The notes beneath the pieces were generated by a model. It made no database searches. It worked only from the letters and a program-made list of their open reading frames with translations, and was not told the origin of the DNA. A stretch of 64,000 bases of DNA, taken from contig NW_026731818.1 of the NCBI RefSeq assembly GCF_028476545.1, positions 124,001 to 188,000 on the forward strand, read 5' to 3'. This stretch comes from Physella acuta (lineage: Eukaryota > Mollusca > Gastropoda > Physidae). Below are positions 57,201 through 64,000 of this stretch, piece after piece (positions within the stretch are counted from its first letter, which is position 1; the number at the start of each line of letters is the position of its first letter). A program made the translations under genes and the position numbers.

Positions 57201-59007
57201 TAACCAGCATACGTACATTACTAACATACAATAGATCAAACAAACACAAAGTGTCAGCATACTTACAGTACTGACTCACACTAACCAGTATACTTACAGT
57301 ACTGACACACTAACCGGCATACTTACAGTACTGACACAATAACCGGCATACTTACAGTACTGATACAATAACCGGCATACTTACAGTACTGATACAATAA
57401 CCGGCATACTTACAGTACTGACACAATAACCGGCATACTTACAGTACTGATACAATAACCGGCATACTTACAGTACTGACACAATAACCGGCATACTTAC
57501 AGTACTGACACAATAACCGGCATACTTACAGTACTGATACAATAACCGGCATACTTACAGTACTGACACAATAACCGGCATACTTACAGTACTGACACAA
57601 TAACCGGCATACTTACAGTACTGATACAATAACCGGCATACTTACAGTACTGACACAATAACCGGCATACTTACAGTACTGACACAATAACCGGCATACT
57701 TACAGTACTGATACAATAACCGGCATACTTACAGTACTGACACAATAACCGGCATACTTACAGTACTGGCACAATAACCGGCATACTTACAGTAGCGGCA
57801 CACAATAACCGACATACTTACAGTACTGACACAATAACCGGCATACTTACAGTACTGACACACACTAGATCACACGTACATACAATAGAGTCAGCATACT
57901 TACAGTACTGACACACTAACCGGCATACTTACAGTACTGACACACAATAACCGGCATACTTACAGTACTGACACACAATAGACCACACAGAGACACACAA
58001 TAACCGGCATACTTACAGTACTGACACACACTAGATCACACGTACATACAATAGAGTCAGCATACTTACAGTACTGACACAATAACCGGCATACTTACAG
58101 TACTGACACAATAACCGTCATACTTACAGTACTGACACAATAACCGGCATACTTACAGTACTGACACAACCAGCATACTTACAGTACTGACACACTAACC
58201 GGCATACTTACAGTACTGACACACAATAGATCACACGAACACACATAGAGCCAGCATACTTACAGTACTGACACACATAGAGCCATTATACTTACAGTAC
58301 TGACACTGATACCCAAAGAAGGGTAGAGCACACTTGACGCCGTCCTCACAGAATCCGTCAGCCTGGCACCTTCCGTCCGTACACCTGCACTTGAACTCAC
58401 ACTTGTCACCAAACCACCCGGCACCGCAGGCTAAAAATAACCATAGGTTAAACCAGTACAAAAGGTCAACACGATAGCAAAAGTTTTTTTTTTTTTTTTA
58501 AATCGATGGTGTATGCGATTTAGATACAGATACTTGTTTATATAGCTAGTACAAGAAACAGTGACACTTCATAACCAGAAATCAAAACTATCGGCTTAGC
58601 AGTCTAGCGCTCCACCGCTAGGCAACGCCGTCCCATAAATAAGGGTTAGGATTAGTGTTTACGATAGGGTTAGGATTAGTGTTTACGATAGGGTTAGGAT
58701 TAAAGATGTGACAAGATTGGGACTTGGTTAAACCTGGTGAAGTTGAAACTGAGGCTGTGGTTGTTGGTCGTCTACGAGAGAGCGTGTGTCAGGCTTATGT
58801 GCAACTACCAGATGACTCAACTGACGGGCAACTACCAGATGCCTCAATTGATAGGAAGATGCTTTAACTCATGGGCAACTACCAGATGCCTCAACTGATG
58901 GGCAGATGACTCAACTGACGGGCAACTACCAGATGCCTCAACTGACCTGCAAGAACTTGCTGGACTCTGTAGAAGATCAGTAGGCCAACGGTGACCCAAC
59001 AGCACAT
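41670..59007 (-). CDS. Gene C: EGF / discoidin-like / mucin-stalk receptor
   Basis: Complete 13-exon model, 2652 nt, 883 residues. Exons from the 5' end: 59007-58947, 58430-58296, 56355-56206, 54544-54359, 53302-53102, 52606-52376, 51614-51489, 49731-49633, 46125-46030, 44262-43747, 43079-42984, 42529-42386, 42280-41670. All junctions are phase 1 GT-AG. Order: signal peptide, Cys-rich EGF-like module, two beta-sandwich domains (the second with AVDGNYGTDSC and FCEMELFGG), three EGF-like modules, a Thr/Ser mucin-like exon ending in a Cys module, one EGF-like module, a poly-Leu helix and a 203-residue tail. The last tail segment is shared with gene B. The extracellular exon order parallels genes A and D. 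A cell-surface recognition receptor is likely; ligand and partners are not visible. Confidence 0.88.
42386..42529 (-). CDS. Gene C exon 12: membrane helix
   Basis: Acceptor TGTTCCCCAG, donor GTTAGT, 144 nt, phase 1-1. It reads PIKPVDKNLYYILLALLLLL then LLLLLLLCCCCRKKQDVKKT. The Cys cluster at the cytosolic face could be palmitoylated (inference). Confidence 0.88.
42530..42735. repeat. Acceptor copies before gene C membrane exon
   Basis: GGGGCTGGGGAACACATA and ACTAAATCAACATAAACCCC, four or five copies. The inverse TGTTCCCCAGCCCC is the true acceptor and exon start. Confidence 0.85.
42984..43079 (-). CDS. Gene C exon 11: EGF-like module 5
   Basis: Acceptor ATCCTGACAG, donor GTGAGT, 96 nt, phase 1-1. 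It reads CVNCGGNGTCHRNTSVCLEG then CVAGFQGDLCL. It is closest to gene B exon 5. Confidence 0.88.
   Translation of the reverse strand, partial: CASTVEGTAPVTGTHPFVWRDAWLVSKVIFV
43425..43745. repeat. 31-bp array after donor of gene C exon 10
   Basis: About ten copies of CACAATGATAACACCATTAA followed by AACATTCATAT. Confidence 0.88.
43747..44262 (-). CDS. Gene C exon 10: Thr/Ser mucin-like stalk and Cys module
   Basis: Acceptor ATGTCAACAG, 516 nt, phase 1-1. It begins DLAKSTVTTTKSTTESTTES, continues with STTE/STTK/VSTT repeats, and ends NNCVGGQLDPHTSTCLGDC then VTAFTGPDCSK. The donor is probably AAAG|GTCTGT; GTAAAG six bases earlier is an alternative in the same phase. NNCV.G echoes NNCVAGIFF of gene B exon 2, another stalk-plus-Cys exon. 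Confidence 0.85.
44300..44840. repeat. Loose ACCTACCT/TTTACCAACC low-complexity DNA
   Basis: Irregular copies of CTGTTTACCAACC and CTACCTAC; less ordered than the neighbouring arrays. Confidence 0.6.
44845..44972. repeat. C-run element, copy 6
   Basis: It starts GGAATTTCTTCGCGCCCC, then CCGAAAGAAATGGAATTTA, a C-run, and ends AGTCTGAAAGAAACACTG. A short copy in a gene C intron. Confidence 0.58.
45145..46022. repeat. 25-bp array with GTAAGG after donor of gene C exon 9
   Basis: About 34 copies of CCTTACCTATTTACTAACTG then CCTAA. On the minus strand each has AGGTAAGG, matching the true donor CAG|GTAAGT. Confidence 0.92.
46030..46125 (-). CDS. Gene C exon 9: EGF-like module 4
   Basis: Acceptor GATTTTAG, donor GTAAGT, 96 nt, phase 1-1. 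It reads CRNCLQGENCMVEFGLCLMC then DTGYGGLDCKT. Confidence 0.86.
46187..48098. mobile_element. Tandem-TIR (MULE/foldback-like) element with 9-bp TSD
   Basis: The left arm (46187-46650) is an array of GGCTCCCGACA(A/T)AT(G/T) and GGCCCCGTCAAAAC units. The right arm (47640-48098) carries the inverse, GTCGGGAGCC and GACGGGGTCGTTTT. GTTCTAGGG is exact at 46178-46186 and 48099-48107. No transposase frame was seen inside. Confidence 0.75.
46930..47189. mobile_element. GGCGTAGCGAGG element nested in a tandem-TIR element
   Basis: It starts CAGTGGCGTAGCGAGG, has inner CAGAGGCGTTGCGACCC, and ends TTCGCTACGCCTCTG. It sits inside the 46187-48098 element. Confidence 0.66.
48513..48700 (-). mobile_element. 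tRNA-derived SINE, truncated inverted copy
   Basis: Body from GGGGCAGGTGAAGCAGAGTT to ACTCAGGGACGTGCTG; the tRNA head is missing or replaced by the flanking array. Confidence 0.7.
48690..49630. repeat. 29-bp array with GTAGGT after donor of gene C exon 8
   Basis: About 31 copies of AAAGAATGACCTACCTAGCT then GTTAAAGCT. The inverse AGGTAGGTCATTCTTT equals the true donor and intron start. Confidence 0.93.
49633..49731 (-). CDS. Gene C exon 8: EGF-like module 3
   Basis: Acceptor AACTCCCCAG, donor GTAGGT, 99 nt, phase 1-1. It reads CTKCFGKGQCSAMFTNKFCT then GCPAYTRTNCKE. Arrays lie on both sides of it. Confidence 0.86.
49735..50312. repeat. 30-bp array before acceptor of gene C exon 8
   Basis: About 19 copies of GGAGTTTATTTGTCTTAAGG then TGAGCTAGCC. 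The inverse AAATAAACTCC leads into the acceptor AAACTCCCCAG. Confidence 0.92.
50620..51371. mobile_element. Short tandem-TIR element with exact 9-bp TSD
   Basis: The left arm starts GGTGACCCGTCAAAAGAGCG and repeats GCGC(C/A)GACA(T)AA(G)AGC units. The right arm is its inverse, ending CTCTTTTGACGGGGTGCC. GTCTGATGG is exact at 50611-50619 and 51372-51380. The 500-bp core is AT-rich and noncoding. It is a nonautonomous relative of the 46187 element. Confidence 0.78.
51425..51500. repeat. Single duplicate of donor region of gene C exon 7
   Basis: GGTACCATGTGAGACGTACA and GGTACCATGTGGGACTTACA each precede TTTCGAACAA. The exon-distal copy carries GTACGT, the true one GTAAGT. Confidence 0.8.
51489..51614 (-). 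CDS. Gene C exon 7: EGF-like module 2
   Basis: Acceptor TTTCAACAG, donor GTAAGT, 126 nt, phase 1-1. It reads CGPSRYGPGCRTTCEYCFQG then GCSENGVCFTCDIQADDFCS. Confidence 0.88.
52072..52322 (+). mobile_element. tRNA-derived SINE, intact copy
   Basis: It starts CGGAGTGGTCTAGCGGTAGA (box A) and has GAGTTCGAATCC (box B), then a family body including GCTGGGCATAGTG and CATATGCCGAGGTCACAGAA. An exact 15-bp duplication TAAAGAACAGCCCAA lies at 52057-52071 and 52323-52337, the hallmark of LINE-driven insertion and a fairly young copy. It sits in a gene C intron. Confidence 0.85.
52376..52606 (-). CDS. Gene C exon 6: second half of discoidin-like domain 2
   Basis: Acceptor CTACCAACAG, donor GTAGGT, 231 nt, phase 1-1. 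It begins DASEMKEPRLELFTGEDG and ends RFRVYPSSRGPNGFQLGF then CEMELFGG. It parallels the 207-nt gene A exon at 15168-15374. Confidence 0.9.
52608..53030. repeat. 19-bp array before acceptor of gene C exon 6
   Basis: About 22 copies of TAGTTTTATGTGAAGATGG. The inverse CCATCTTCACCTAAAACTAC runs straight into the acceptor CCAACAG. Confidence 0.92.
53102..53302 (-). CDS. Gene C exon 5: first half of discoidin-like domain 2
   Basis: Acceptor TAACTACAG, donor GTAACT, 201 nt, phase 1-1. It reads TSDRAVDGNYGTDSCFLTTV then YHYFDIHLDTVLLPTMIFLY. The D-R-A-V-D-G-N-x-x-T-D-S-C motif is diagnostic of this beta-sandwich family. Confidence 0.9.
53590..53800. repeat. 65-bp triplication in gene C intron 4
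   Basis: Three copies of GAGAGTGGACTATTCCAATA followed by GTGTCAGCTTGACAGTTG. Confidence 0.85.
53940..54358. repeat. 40-bp array of exon end plus donor after gene C exon 4
   Basis: Ten copies of GACCTACCTGGGCTGATGTA with a spacer. The inverse TACATCAGCCCAG|GTAGGTC is the true junction, encoding YISPG. Confidence 0.92.
54359..54544 (-). CDS. Gene C exon 4: second half of discoidin-like domain 1
   Basis: Acceptor GGTTTTAG, donor GTAGGT, 186 nt, phase 1-1. It begins QRDVIKFRYDDAASKTVKCG and ends GASLCSVYISPG. Ten further copies of the terminal YISPG codons plus donor follow. Confidence 0.87.
55205..55665. repeat. 12-bp GCTAGCCGCAGG array
   Basis: About 38 copies of GCTAGCCGCAGGT with CCAGCC and CCTCAGG variants in gene C intron 3. 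Unusually GC-rich for this window. Confidence 0.93.
55785..55975 (-). mobile_element. tRNA-derived SINE, diverged inverted copy
   Basis: Reverse orientation, GTGACCTCGGC through TACCCATCAGAGCTGG to GATGCGAACTCGAG and CGGCTCTACCATTCGAC (box A inverse). Confidence 0.7.
56206..56355 (-). CDS. Gene C exon 3: first half of discoidin-like domain 1
   Basis: Acceptor GTTCCACAG, donor GTGTGT, 150 nt, phase 1-1. It reads LAPKGATRNPEVFDHNDDTC then FSQPYSIAFIRVVVKDK. The end FIRVVVK matches FVRVVVK in gene D. Confidence 0.86.
56450..56755. repeat. Composite GTTCTAGTTAAGTAGGTA array
   Basis: About 18 units of AGTTAAGTAGGTAGTTCT with ACAGGGGAAGTTCT variants, in higher-order units of about 64 bp. Confidence 0.88.
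57060..58295. repeat. 29-bp array of exon end plus perfect donor after gene C exon 2
   Basis: At least 33 copies of CATACTTACAGTACTGACAC then AATAACCGG. The inverse GTGTCAGTACT|GTAAGTAT is the true exon 58296-58430 junction, so almost every unit carries a perfect GTAAGT. Confidence 0.94.
58296..58430 (-). CDS. Gene C exon 2: Cys-rich EGF-like module 1
   Basis: Acceptor ATTTTTAG, donor GTAAGT, 135 nt, phase 1-1. It reads CGAGWFGDKCEFKCRCTDGR then CQADGFCEDGVKCALPFFGY and QCQY. Gene D has a 135-nt counterpart with the same W-F-G-D-x-C-x-x-x-C-R-C core. Confidence 0.9.
58578..58634 (-). mobile_element. SINE head fragment
   Basis: CAGTCTAGCGCTCCACCGC then TAGGCAACGCCGTCCC is the inverse of the tRNA-like box A head; no body follows. 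Confidence 0.5.
58790..58946. repeat. Donor copies after gene C signal exon
   Basis: Five copies of CTCAACTGACGGGCAACTAC then CAGATGC. The inverse GTCAGTTGAG is the true donor. Confidence 0.8.
58947..59007 (-). CDS. Gene C exon 1: start and signal peptide
   Basis: ATG at 59007, donor GTCAGT, 61 nt, phase 1, the same length as gene B exon 1. It reads MCCWVTVGLLIFYRVQQVLA. It was chosen by length, phase, hydrophobic core and position 516 bp before the EGF exon. Copies of the donor context GTCAGTTGAG follow it. Confidence 0.72.
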
Positions 59008-59009
59008 GT

Positions 59010-61058
59010 CACCAGTGTTTGGTGACGTGATCACTTGAAATATGACCCAAGCTGGCTGAGAAGGCTGAGGAGATAAGAAATCCTGATGTGATTTTTTTCA
59101 CTTTTTAGTTACCCACAACTCAAACTCAAAAATAGCTAATAGTATTGCACGTAAGTACTTAAACCCTAAACTTAGGACGTATTATCAGCATTGTTCACAT
59201 CGACCTAATCCATCCTAATGAATTTATTTATAGAAATGATAGACATTCTTTCAAACAAGCTCTACATGATTTGAACACTATGCTTAAGCCAAATTTCTAC
59301 TTGTGCTAATCCTAGGTCCTAGAATGTGAAAGAAATATGCATGGTCTATTATATGGTTATCTAGCGGTCTTCTACATAATAATTTATGTAATATTCTTAT
59401 AGCAGTTTTTTTCCCCGATAATTAACATCAAAATATATTCAAAACTTACATTTAAAACAAAGCTTGTTGGTTGAGTTATCGTACTAGTCAACAACAGTTT
59501 ATCTTAACAACAATCTTTATCGTGAATCGTGAAAACACAAGCTATAAGTCTTAGATTTATTTATATTTTAAAAATTCTAACTCTGTCCCTAATCATTAAG
59601 TTTAAACCTTACGCCTTACACCTACTTACTACAAGTCTACTATAAGAAACGAAAGGTTTTTAGCACGCTTATATTATTCAAACCATATGAACATTTTATT
59701 AACCTTTTGACAGTCTCTCCTAGCATATAAATCTTGAACATATATTCCTGTACTTTAGATATTAGATCTAGATCTAATAGATACACTTGTTTAGTACCTT
59801 ATAGAGTGAAATGTTTTGTGACCATCAAGTAATACTTCCGTAATCACAAACCTTTAGTTCCGTTTTCGTTTTGCAAGAAGTGCTTTGATGGGCGATTTCG
59901 GGATTTCCCTGATAGGTAATAGTAAAAAAACAATTTCTAGAAAGTAGAATCGGAACATTGTTCTTAAATTAACGCAAATCAAAAATGAAAAGAATTATTA
60001 AAACCTTTATAATATTAACACCTAGTCTAAAAAGAATAAAATATTTAATTTAAAGATTTTTTTCCGAATGTAGAGATTGCGGTCTGATTGTCCAATTTTT
60101 TAAAAAATTTATTCAGGATCATTCCTGAAATGCATGTGTATAACTAGGCGTATTACACGTACGATCAGGGTATGACTTAATAATAAAGTTTAAAGCTTTG
60201 GGTTTGCGTTAGGCTTAAGTTTGAGCTTTGTTTAAGTTTTCATTCTTTATTTCACGTATACATTTATAATGTCTAGATTTGGATATTTTTAGCTAATACT
60301 CAGCTTCGACATGTAACATCATCTTTAAATATGTGCATCCGAATGCTTAGCATACTTCTCCAACAGCCAAGTGTACAATAACAAAATAGTTCTATTTCGT
60401 GTGGCTTTTAAACTGTCATTTGTGAAAGAATAACATGTAGGCCTACTTTAAATTTGACATATTCAAAAATATTTTTAGTATTGGGAAAACCCTTAGTTTC
60501 AAAATGGTGCGAAACCAAAATTTTAAGCAATTGTTTATTTACTCATCATTAGAAAAGTTTGACTTCAGACGAAGAAGATTACGTATTGTTTTTGTTTAAG
60601 AAAATTTTAAAAGCATAATGTTTTGATCAACCTAGAATTAGGCTGCTGATTCAATGATGGGGACACATGATGTTGTAAGGTGAAAACTTGCTGTGGCAAG
60701 ATTTTACTGCCATTTTAACAAATCACCGCTGATTATTAGTCTCTCAGCAAAGATGAATTTATGATGCTGAATCTATAGCAAAAACACAAGCTTTGATGAT
60801 TATGTTGTAGGTAGGTTTGTATTCTGGTTAAAAAAAAACTTTCAAAAAGTAATGTCTATTTATACGTTTCTAACTATCCGGTTTGTTGTTTTTATTTTGC
60901 TACTGGTCATGATAATGCCAAAGTTATTTTTGGCTATAATAGTTACCATTAAATTTAACATTACCCCAGACCTATCCTAATTCTAACACTGACCAATACC
61001 ATGGGAATAAACATTAACATAACCCTCTCCCTGACCTTATCATTGACCTTAACCCTAA
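59010..61058. promoter_or_regulatory. Shared upstream region of head-to-head genes C and D
   Basis: AT-rich and nearly free of arrays, unlike the introns around it. No clear TATA box or other motif can be assigned. It must hold 5' UTR exons and promoters for one or both genes. Confidence 0.4.
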
Positions 61059-61060
61059 GT

Positions 61061-61349
61061 CAGAGGCGTAGCGAGGGGAGGGGGGGGGGGCGGGGGGTGC
61101 GGACCTCACCGGGTGACACCATTTAAGGGGGTGACACCAAGGCAAAAAATAGCAAAATATATAGAGAAAAACTTGAGGGGGCGGTGCAAATCAAAAGTTT
61201 CAGGGGGGGGGATGCAAATCGAAAGTTTGAGGGGAGGGGGTTGCAAATCGAAAGTTTGAAAGTTTGTCCCCGGGAAGAGTCGCTACGCCTCTGGGGGGTG
61301 ACACCATTAAGTGCCGCACCGGGTGACACCCAACCTCGCTACGCCACTC
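61061..61349. mobile_element. GGCGTAGCGAGG element upstream of gene D
   Basis: It starts CAGAGGCGTAGCGAGG, has inner CGCTACGCCTCTGG at 61282, and ends ACCTCGCTACGCCACT. It ends 95 bp before the gene D ATG, so it could sit in the promoter or a 5' UTR intron. Confidence 0.66.
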
Positions 61350-61443
61350 TCCTAAGTAGTTTCCTAACTTGAACCAAAAATGAAATATTTTTATAAAAAT
61401 TTTGTCATTCTTATTTTTTAAATAACTTTAGCACCCGGTGAAT

Positions 61444-61507
61444 ATGGCTGTAGACATTGGTCTCTACCTTATGGTGATGTCGCTCGTACACAGCTCTGCT
61501 GCTGCTG
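61444..61507 (+). CDS. Gene D exon 1: start and signal peptide
   Basis: ATG at 61444, 64 nt, donor GTAAGC. It reads MAVDIGLYLMVMSLVHSSAA then AG. A 3' splice-like ATAACTTTAG lies exactly 12 nt before the ATG, as in gene B. Confidence 0.87.
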
Positions 61508-64000
61508 GTAAGCTGATTCTACTAGTGTTGGTAACAAACACAAGTTTCTGTATTATTTTTGTACTTTGTCGATCTTTGTTTTGGAAGGAGCACTTCATGC
61601 ATGTGACACCATTTTGTCGAACTTATTTGATTGTATAATTAAATGTGTGTTTATACAATCGAACTTGTCTCTCTTTTTTATTAACGTCTGTAAATATATC
61701 TATGCTTATACGTGCATTGGAACTATAAATGATGTATCTAGATAAGTAGTTACATTTTCAAACCTGCTTGTCAATTGGGCAAGCGATATAGAGTTCACCT
61801 GTTATTGTCATCTCGGCATGTAGAGGGATAGTGTGGTCAGCACTAAGCCCAGCCGCTGCTACTTTTCCATACATGAATTAGGTACCCATTAGAGCTGGGT
61901 GGACTCGGGAACATTAAATGATTTGAACCCGGACTCGAACTAGAGACTTTCGAATGAGCAGTCTAGCACTCTAGCGCTGAGCCGCGCCGTCCCACTTCCA
62001 CATAAGTACGTATTTTAAAATTCTACACATAGTGCATATACTCTCATCTCCGGATATAGACAAATAAATATTGATGCATAAACATTGGCTCGATGTGTGA
62101 AGTATATATAATATACATATGTTAGATTGTGTACTTTATTTTTAGTTTCCTTTGGTGTTTAGCTGATTGCACCTATCTGAACTATTTTCTACTTGATAAA
62201 CTAACTTGCATCGTGTCGCTGTGTTTGCTTTCAGTGTGTGAGAGGGGGTGGTTTGGTGACAGCTGTCAGTACAGGTGTCGATGTGACAGCAACAGGTGTC
62301 AGTCGGACGGGTTCTGTGAGGGCGGGGTCAGGTGTCAGGCACCGTTCTTCGGGTACCAGTGCCAGTACGGTAAGACATTGTGTCCCATTACTGCAATACT
62401 TTGATTTGTTAGACCTACCATTTATTAAGGGCTGGTGTCCGTAGAGCGTCCATGAGTCTACCCAGCTGTGACAGGGACCTGACTCAAGTTTGGGAAAAAA
62501 TTTAAGCTAATTGCTGACCATACTATCCCTCCAAATGCCGAGATCACTGAAACAGGGGAACTCTACTTCACATTTTCCATGTACTGTCAGGTTCGAAACG
62601 ATACACTAATTTACTCACTCTTTATGTGGCAGTTAAAGCAGAGTTCCTGTGTGTCTTTGACCTCGGCAGATGAAAGTTTTGTACTGTCTGCACCATGCCT
62701 AACCATCCGTCTACAACACAAGTCAGGCTATTAGTTCAATGTGTAGACATCGGTAGATTCACCCACGTTTTAACAGGACTAGAGCCTGAGAACCGATATC
62801 GTGACTTCAGTTTTAGAACAGTCTGCTCTTGTACTCGACCACTACGATTCACACTTATACAAACACATGTAATGACAACTATACGAACACATTAATCACA
62901 CTTATACAAACACATTAAGCACACTTATACAAACACATTAATCACACTTATACAAACACATTAAGCACACTTATACAAACACATTAATCACACTTATACA
63001 AACACATTAATCACACTTATACAAACACATTAAGCACACTTATACAAACATATTTAATCACACTTATACAAACAATGTAATGAAGTGTATGACCAAGTAT
63101 ATTAAAAGATATATTATCTGTAATCCCTGTAGCGAACCTGGCTCACCGAGCTATACAGAGCCCCTCATGTGCAGCCATCCATGACAACGATGACGCTACC
63201 TGTATGGAGGACCAAGATGGCTGTCTCCTAACCTTGAGACACTCTCATCCCATCCTGTTTGTCCGAGTGGTCGTCAAGTTGAAAGGTAAATCAGGCAGCC
63301 GTACCTGCGACATTACTAAAGCAATTAAACTAATCAATTAATTTACGTATGCCGTGAAGAGAAGAATTTACAGCTATAGTAAGAAAAAGTTAATATTGTA
63401 ATTATATCCTCTTTTCACGTTCGAGTCTAGGACACGGGGGGGGGGGGGGGGGGGGGCGTCTTACGTTTTTTTTTGTCGGTCTCTTTCTAGGCTTTTCCTT
63501 GAGACTGTCCATATCTTGCCAGTTGGTTCTCGGCTTTGCATCTCCATTTCTCCCTTGGTTTTGTCTTTTTCGGTTTTTTTTTGAGTCAAATTTAGCGCGG
63601 TTACAGGAATTTCATCAGACTTTATCCTGAGAATATGACCCATTCAACACCTTTTATTTTTTTATTATTTCAAAACAATACACAATTTGGTGAGGGGGCG
63701 GGGTTGTTTGCTTATTTATTTTTTTTTGTTTTTTTTTTAATTTCAATAATTAAATAGGATGCTTAATTGAAATTTAGTCTTATTTCTTTTTTTAAATTGA
63801 GTTAAATAGATTTTTCAAAAGGGCTGTTAAAAGCAGGCAACGATTTTCTACAAAATGACGCCTTCTACTATTGGTATGATGTTATCTTCTCCCGTGGTTT
63901 TTACTCGATTCCTGAATTTTTAAACTTCACTCTTGTTTGTTTGTTTCATCTTCACTCTTCTTTCTCCAATAGCCGAGCGTGACACTGTGACGTTACGTTA
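61444..64000 (+). CDS. Gene D (5' part): paralogue of gene C, runs off the window
   Basis: Exons 61444-61507, 62235-62369, 63133-63285 and 63973 onward, all phase 1. The signal peptide is followed by the Cys-rich EGF-like module and the first discoidin-like domain. The fourth exon begins at acceptor TTCTCCAATAG and reads ERDTVTLR before the window ends, aligned with QRDVIKFR in gene C exon 4. It is head to head with gene C, with 2436 bp between the ATGs. The missing right part should hold a second discoidin-like domain, more EGF-like exons and a membrane helix. Confidence 0.87.
61775..61993 (-). mobile_element. tRNA-derived SINE, inverted copy in gene D intron 1
   Basis: Reverse orientation, AGAGTTCACCTGTTATTGTC through AGCACTAAGCCCAGCCG to GACTCGAACTAGAG and GCGCTGAGCCGCGCCGTCCC. 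Confidence 0.72.
62235..62369 (+). CDS. Gene D exon 2: Cys-rich EGF-like module
   Basis: Acceptor TTGCTTTCAG, donor GTAAGA, 135 nt, phase 1-1. It reads CERGWFGDSCQYRCRCDSNR then CQSDGFCEGGVRCQAPFFGY and QCQY. It is a close match to gene C exon 2. Confidence 0.92.
62425..62705. mobile_element. Two decayed SINE fragments in gene D intron 2
   Basis: A forward body fragment at 62440-62605 (ATGCCGAGATCACTGAAAC and CATGTACTGTCAGG) is followed by an inverted fragment at 62625-62705 (GACCTCGGCAGATGAAAG). Confidence 0.6.
62850..63080. repeat. 20-bp array in gene D intron 2
   Basis: About eleven copies of CACACTTATACAAACACATT then AA, ending 50 bp before the acceptor of exon 3. Confidence 0.9.
63133..63285 (+). 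CDS. Gene D exon 3: first half of discoidin-like domain
   Basis: Acceptor AATCCCTGTAG, donor GTAAAT, 153 nt, phase 1-1. It reads NLAHRAIQSPSCAAIHDNDD then ATCMEDQDGCLL and PILFVRVVVKLK. The I-H-D-N-D-D-A-T-C loop and VRVVVK end align with gene C exon 3. Confidence 0.88.
63290..63972. other. Gene D intron 3, G-run and T-rich DNA
   Basis: A G-run at 63437-63456 and T-rich stretches; no frame or array recognised. Confidence 0.5.
63973..64000 (+). CDS. Gene D exon 4, cut by the window end
   Basis: Acceptor TTTCTCCAATAG, then frame ERDTVTLR. Only 28 bases are visible; the call rests on phase, position 687 bp after exon 3 and similarity to QRDVIKFR at the start of gene C exon 4. Confidence 0.7.

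Noticed and set aside
58738-58775. Possible extra gene C exon reading TTTASVSTSP
   Set aside because: Short, no matching acceptor, and the signal exon and EGF exon already join in phase without it.

Overview
The window is intron-rich animal DNA. The exon content (one short EGF-like module per exon, discoidin/F-type-lectin-like beta-sandwich exons, signal peptides, single membrane helices), the tRNA-derived SINEs and the dense short tandem repeats suggest a gastropod mollusc or close lophotrochozoan; the species level is inference. No bacterial, viral or LTR-retroelement gene was recognised.

Four paralogous cell-surface receptor genes make up the coding part. Gene A (+, about 9767-21646) encodes a candidate signal peptide, a Cys-rich EGF-like module, two beta-sandwich domains, four EGF-like modules, a membrane helix and a very short tail. 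Gene B (-, 38488-24014; 13 exons, 858 aa) has a signal peptide, a Pro/Thr stalk, a series of EGF-like modules, a membrane helix and a 409-residue Lys/Asp-rich tail. Gene C (-, 59007-41670; 13 exons, 883 aa) has the gene A extracellular plan, a Thr/Ser mucin-like exon, a membrane helix and a tail ending in the same motif as gene B. Gene D (+, 61444 to beyond 64000) is the 5' part of a close paralogue of gene C. Every splice junction assigned is phase 1, so all interior exons are multiples of three and each model reads through without a frame break. A and B are tail to tail, C and D head to head, and B lies downstream of C on the same strand. Ligand and signalling are unknown; the design suggests recognition or adhesion receptors of the MEGF/scavenger-receptor type.

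The most unusual property is the noncoding DNA. At many exon edges the exon end plus its splice signal, or the last codons plus stop, is tandemly copied into the neighbouring intron or 3' UTR: more than thirty copies of a perfect 5' splice site after gene C exon 2, about 19 after a gene A EGF exon, about 27 copies of a 15-bp in-frame 3' splice site before another, and 60-bp copies of the gene C C-terminal codons after its stop. Arrays of 7 to 75 bp units fill most introns.

Mobile DNA includes three elements whose inverted ends are themselves tandem arrays, each with 9-bp target duplications (6896-8291 with a MULE transposase remnant, 46187-48098, 50620-51371); a hAT-type MITE (34181-34792) with an 8-bp duplication; a family with CAGAGGCGTAGCGA ends; C/G-run elements; a tRNA-derived SINE family; a LINE 3' end (39115-39285); and a dispersed 0.5-kb repeat. 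The left 9.7 kb is mostly AT-rich noncoding DNA with a decayed gene of unknown function near 3.8-5.8 kb.
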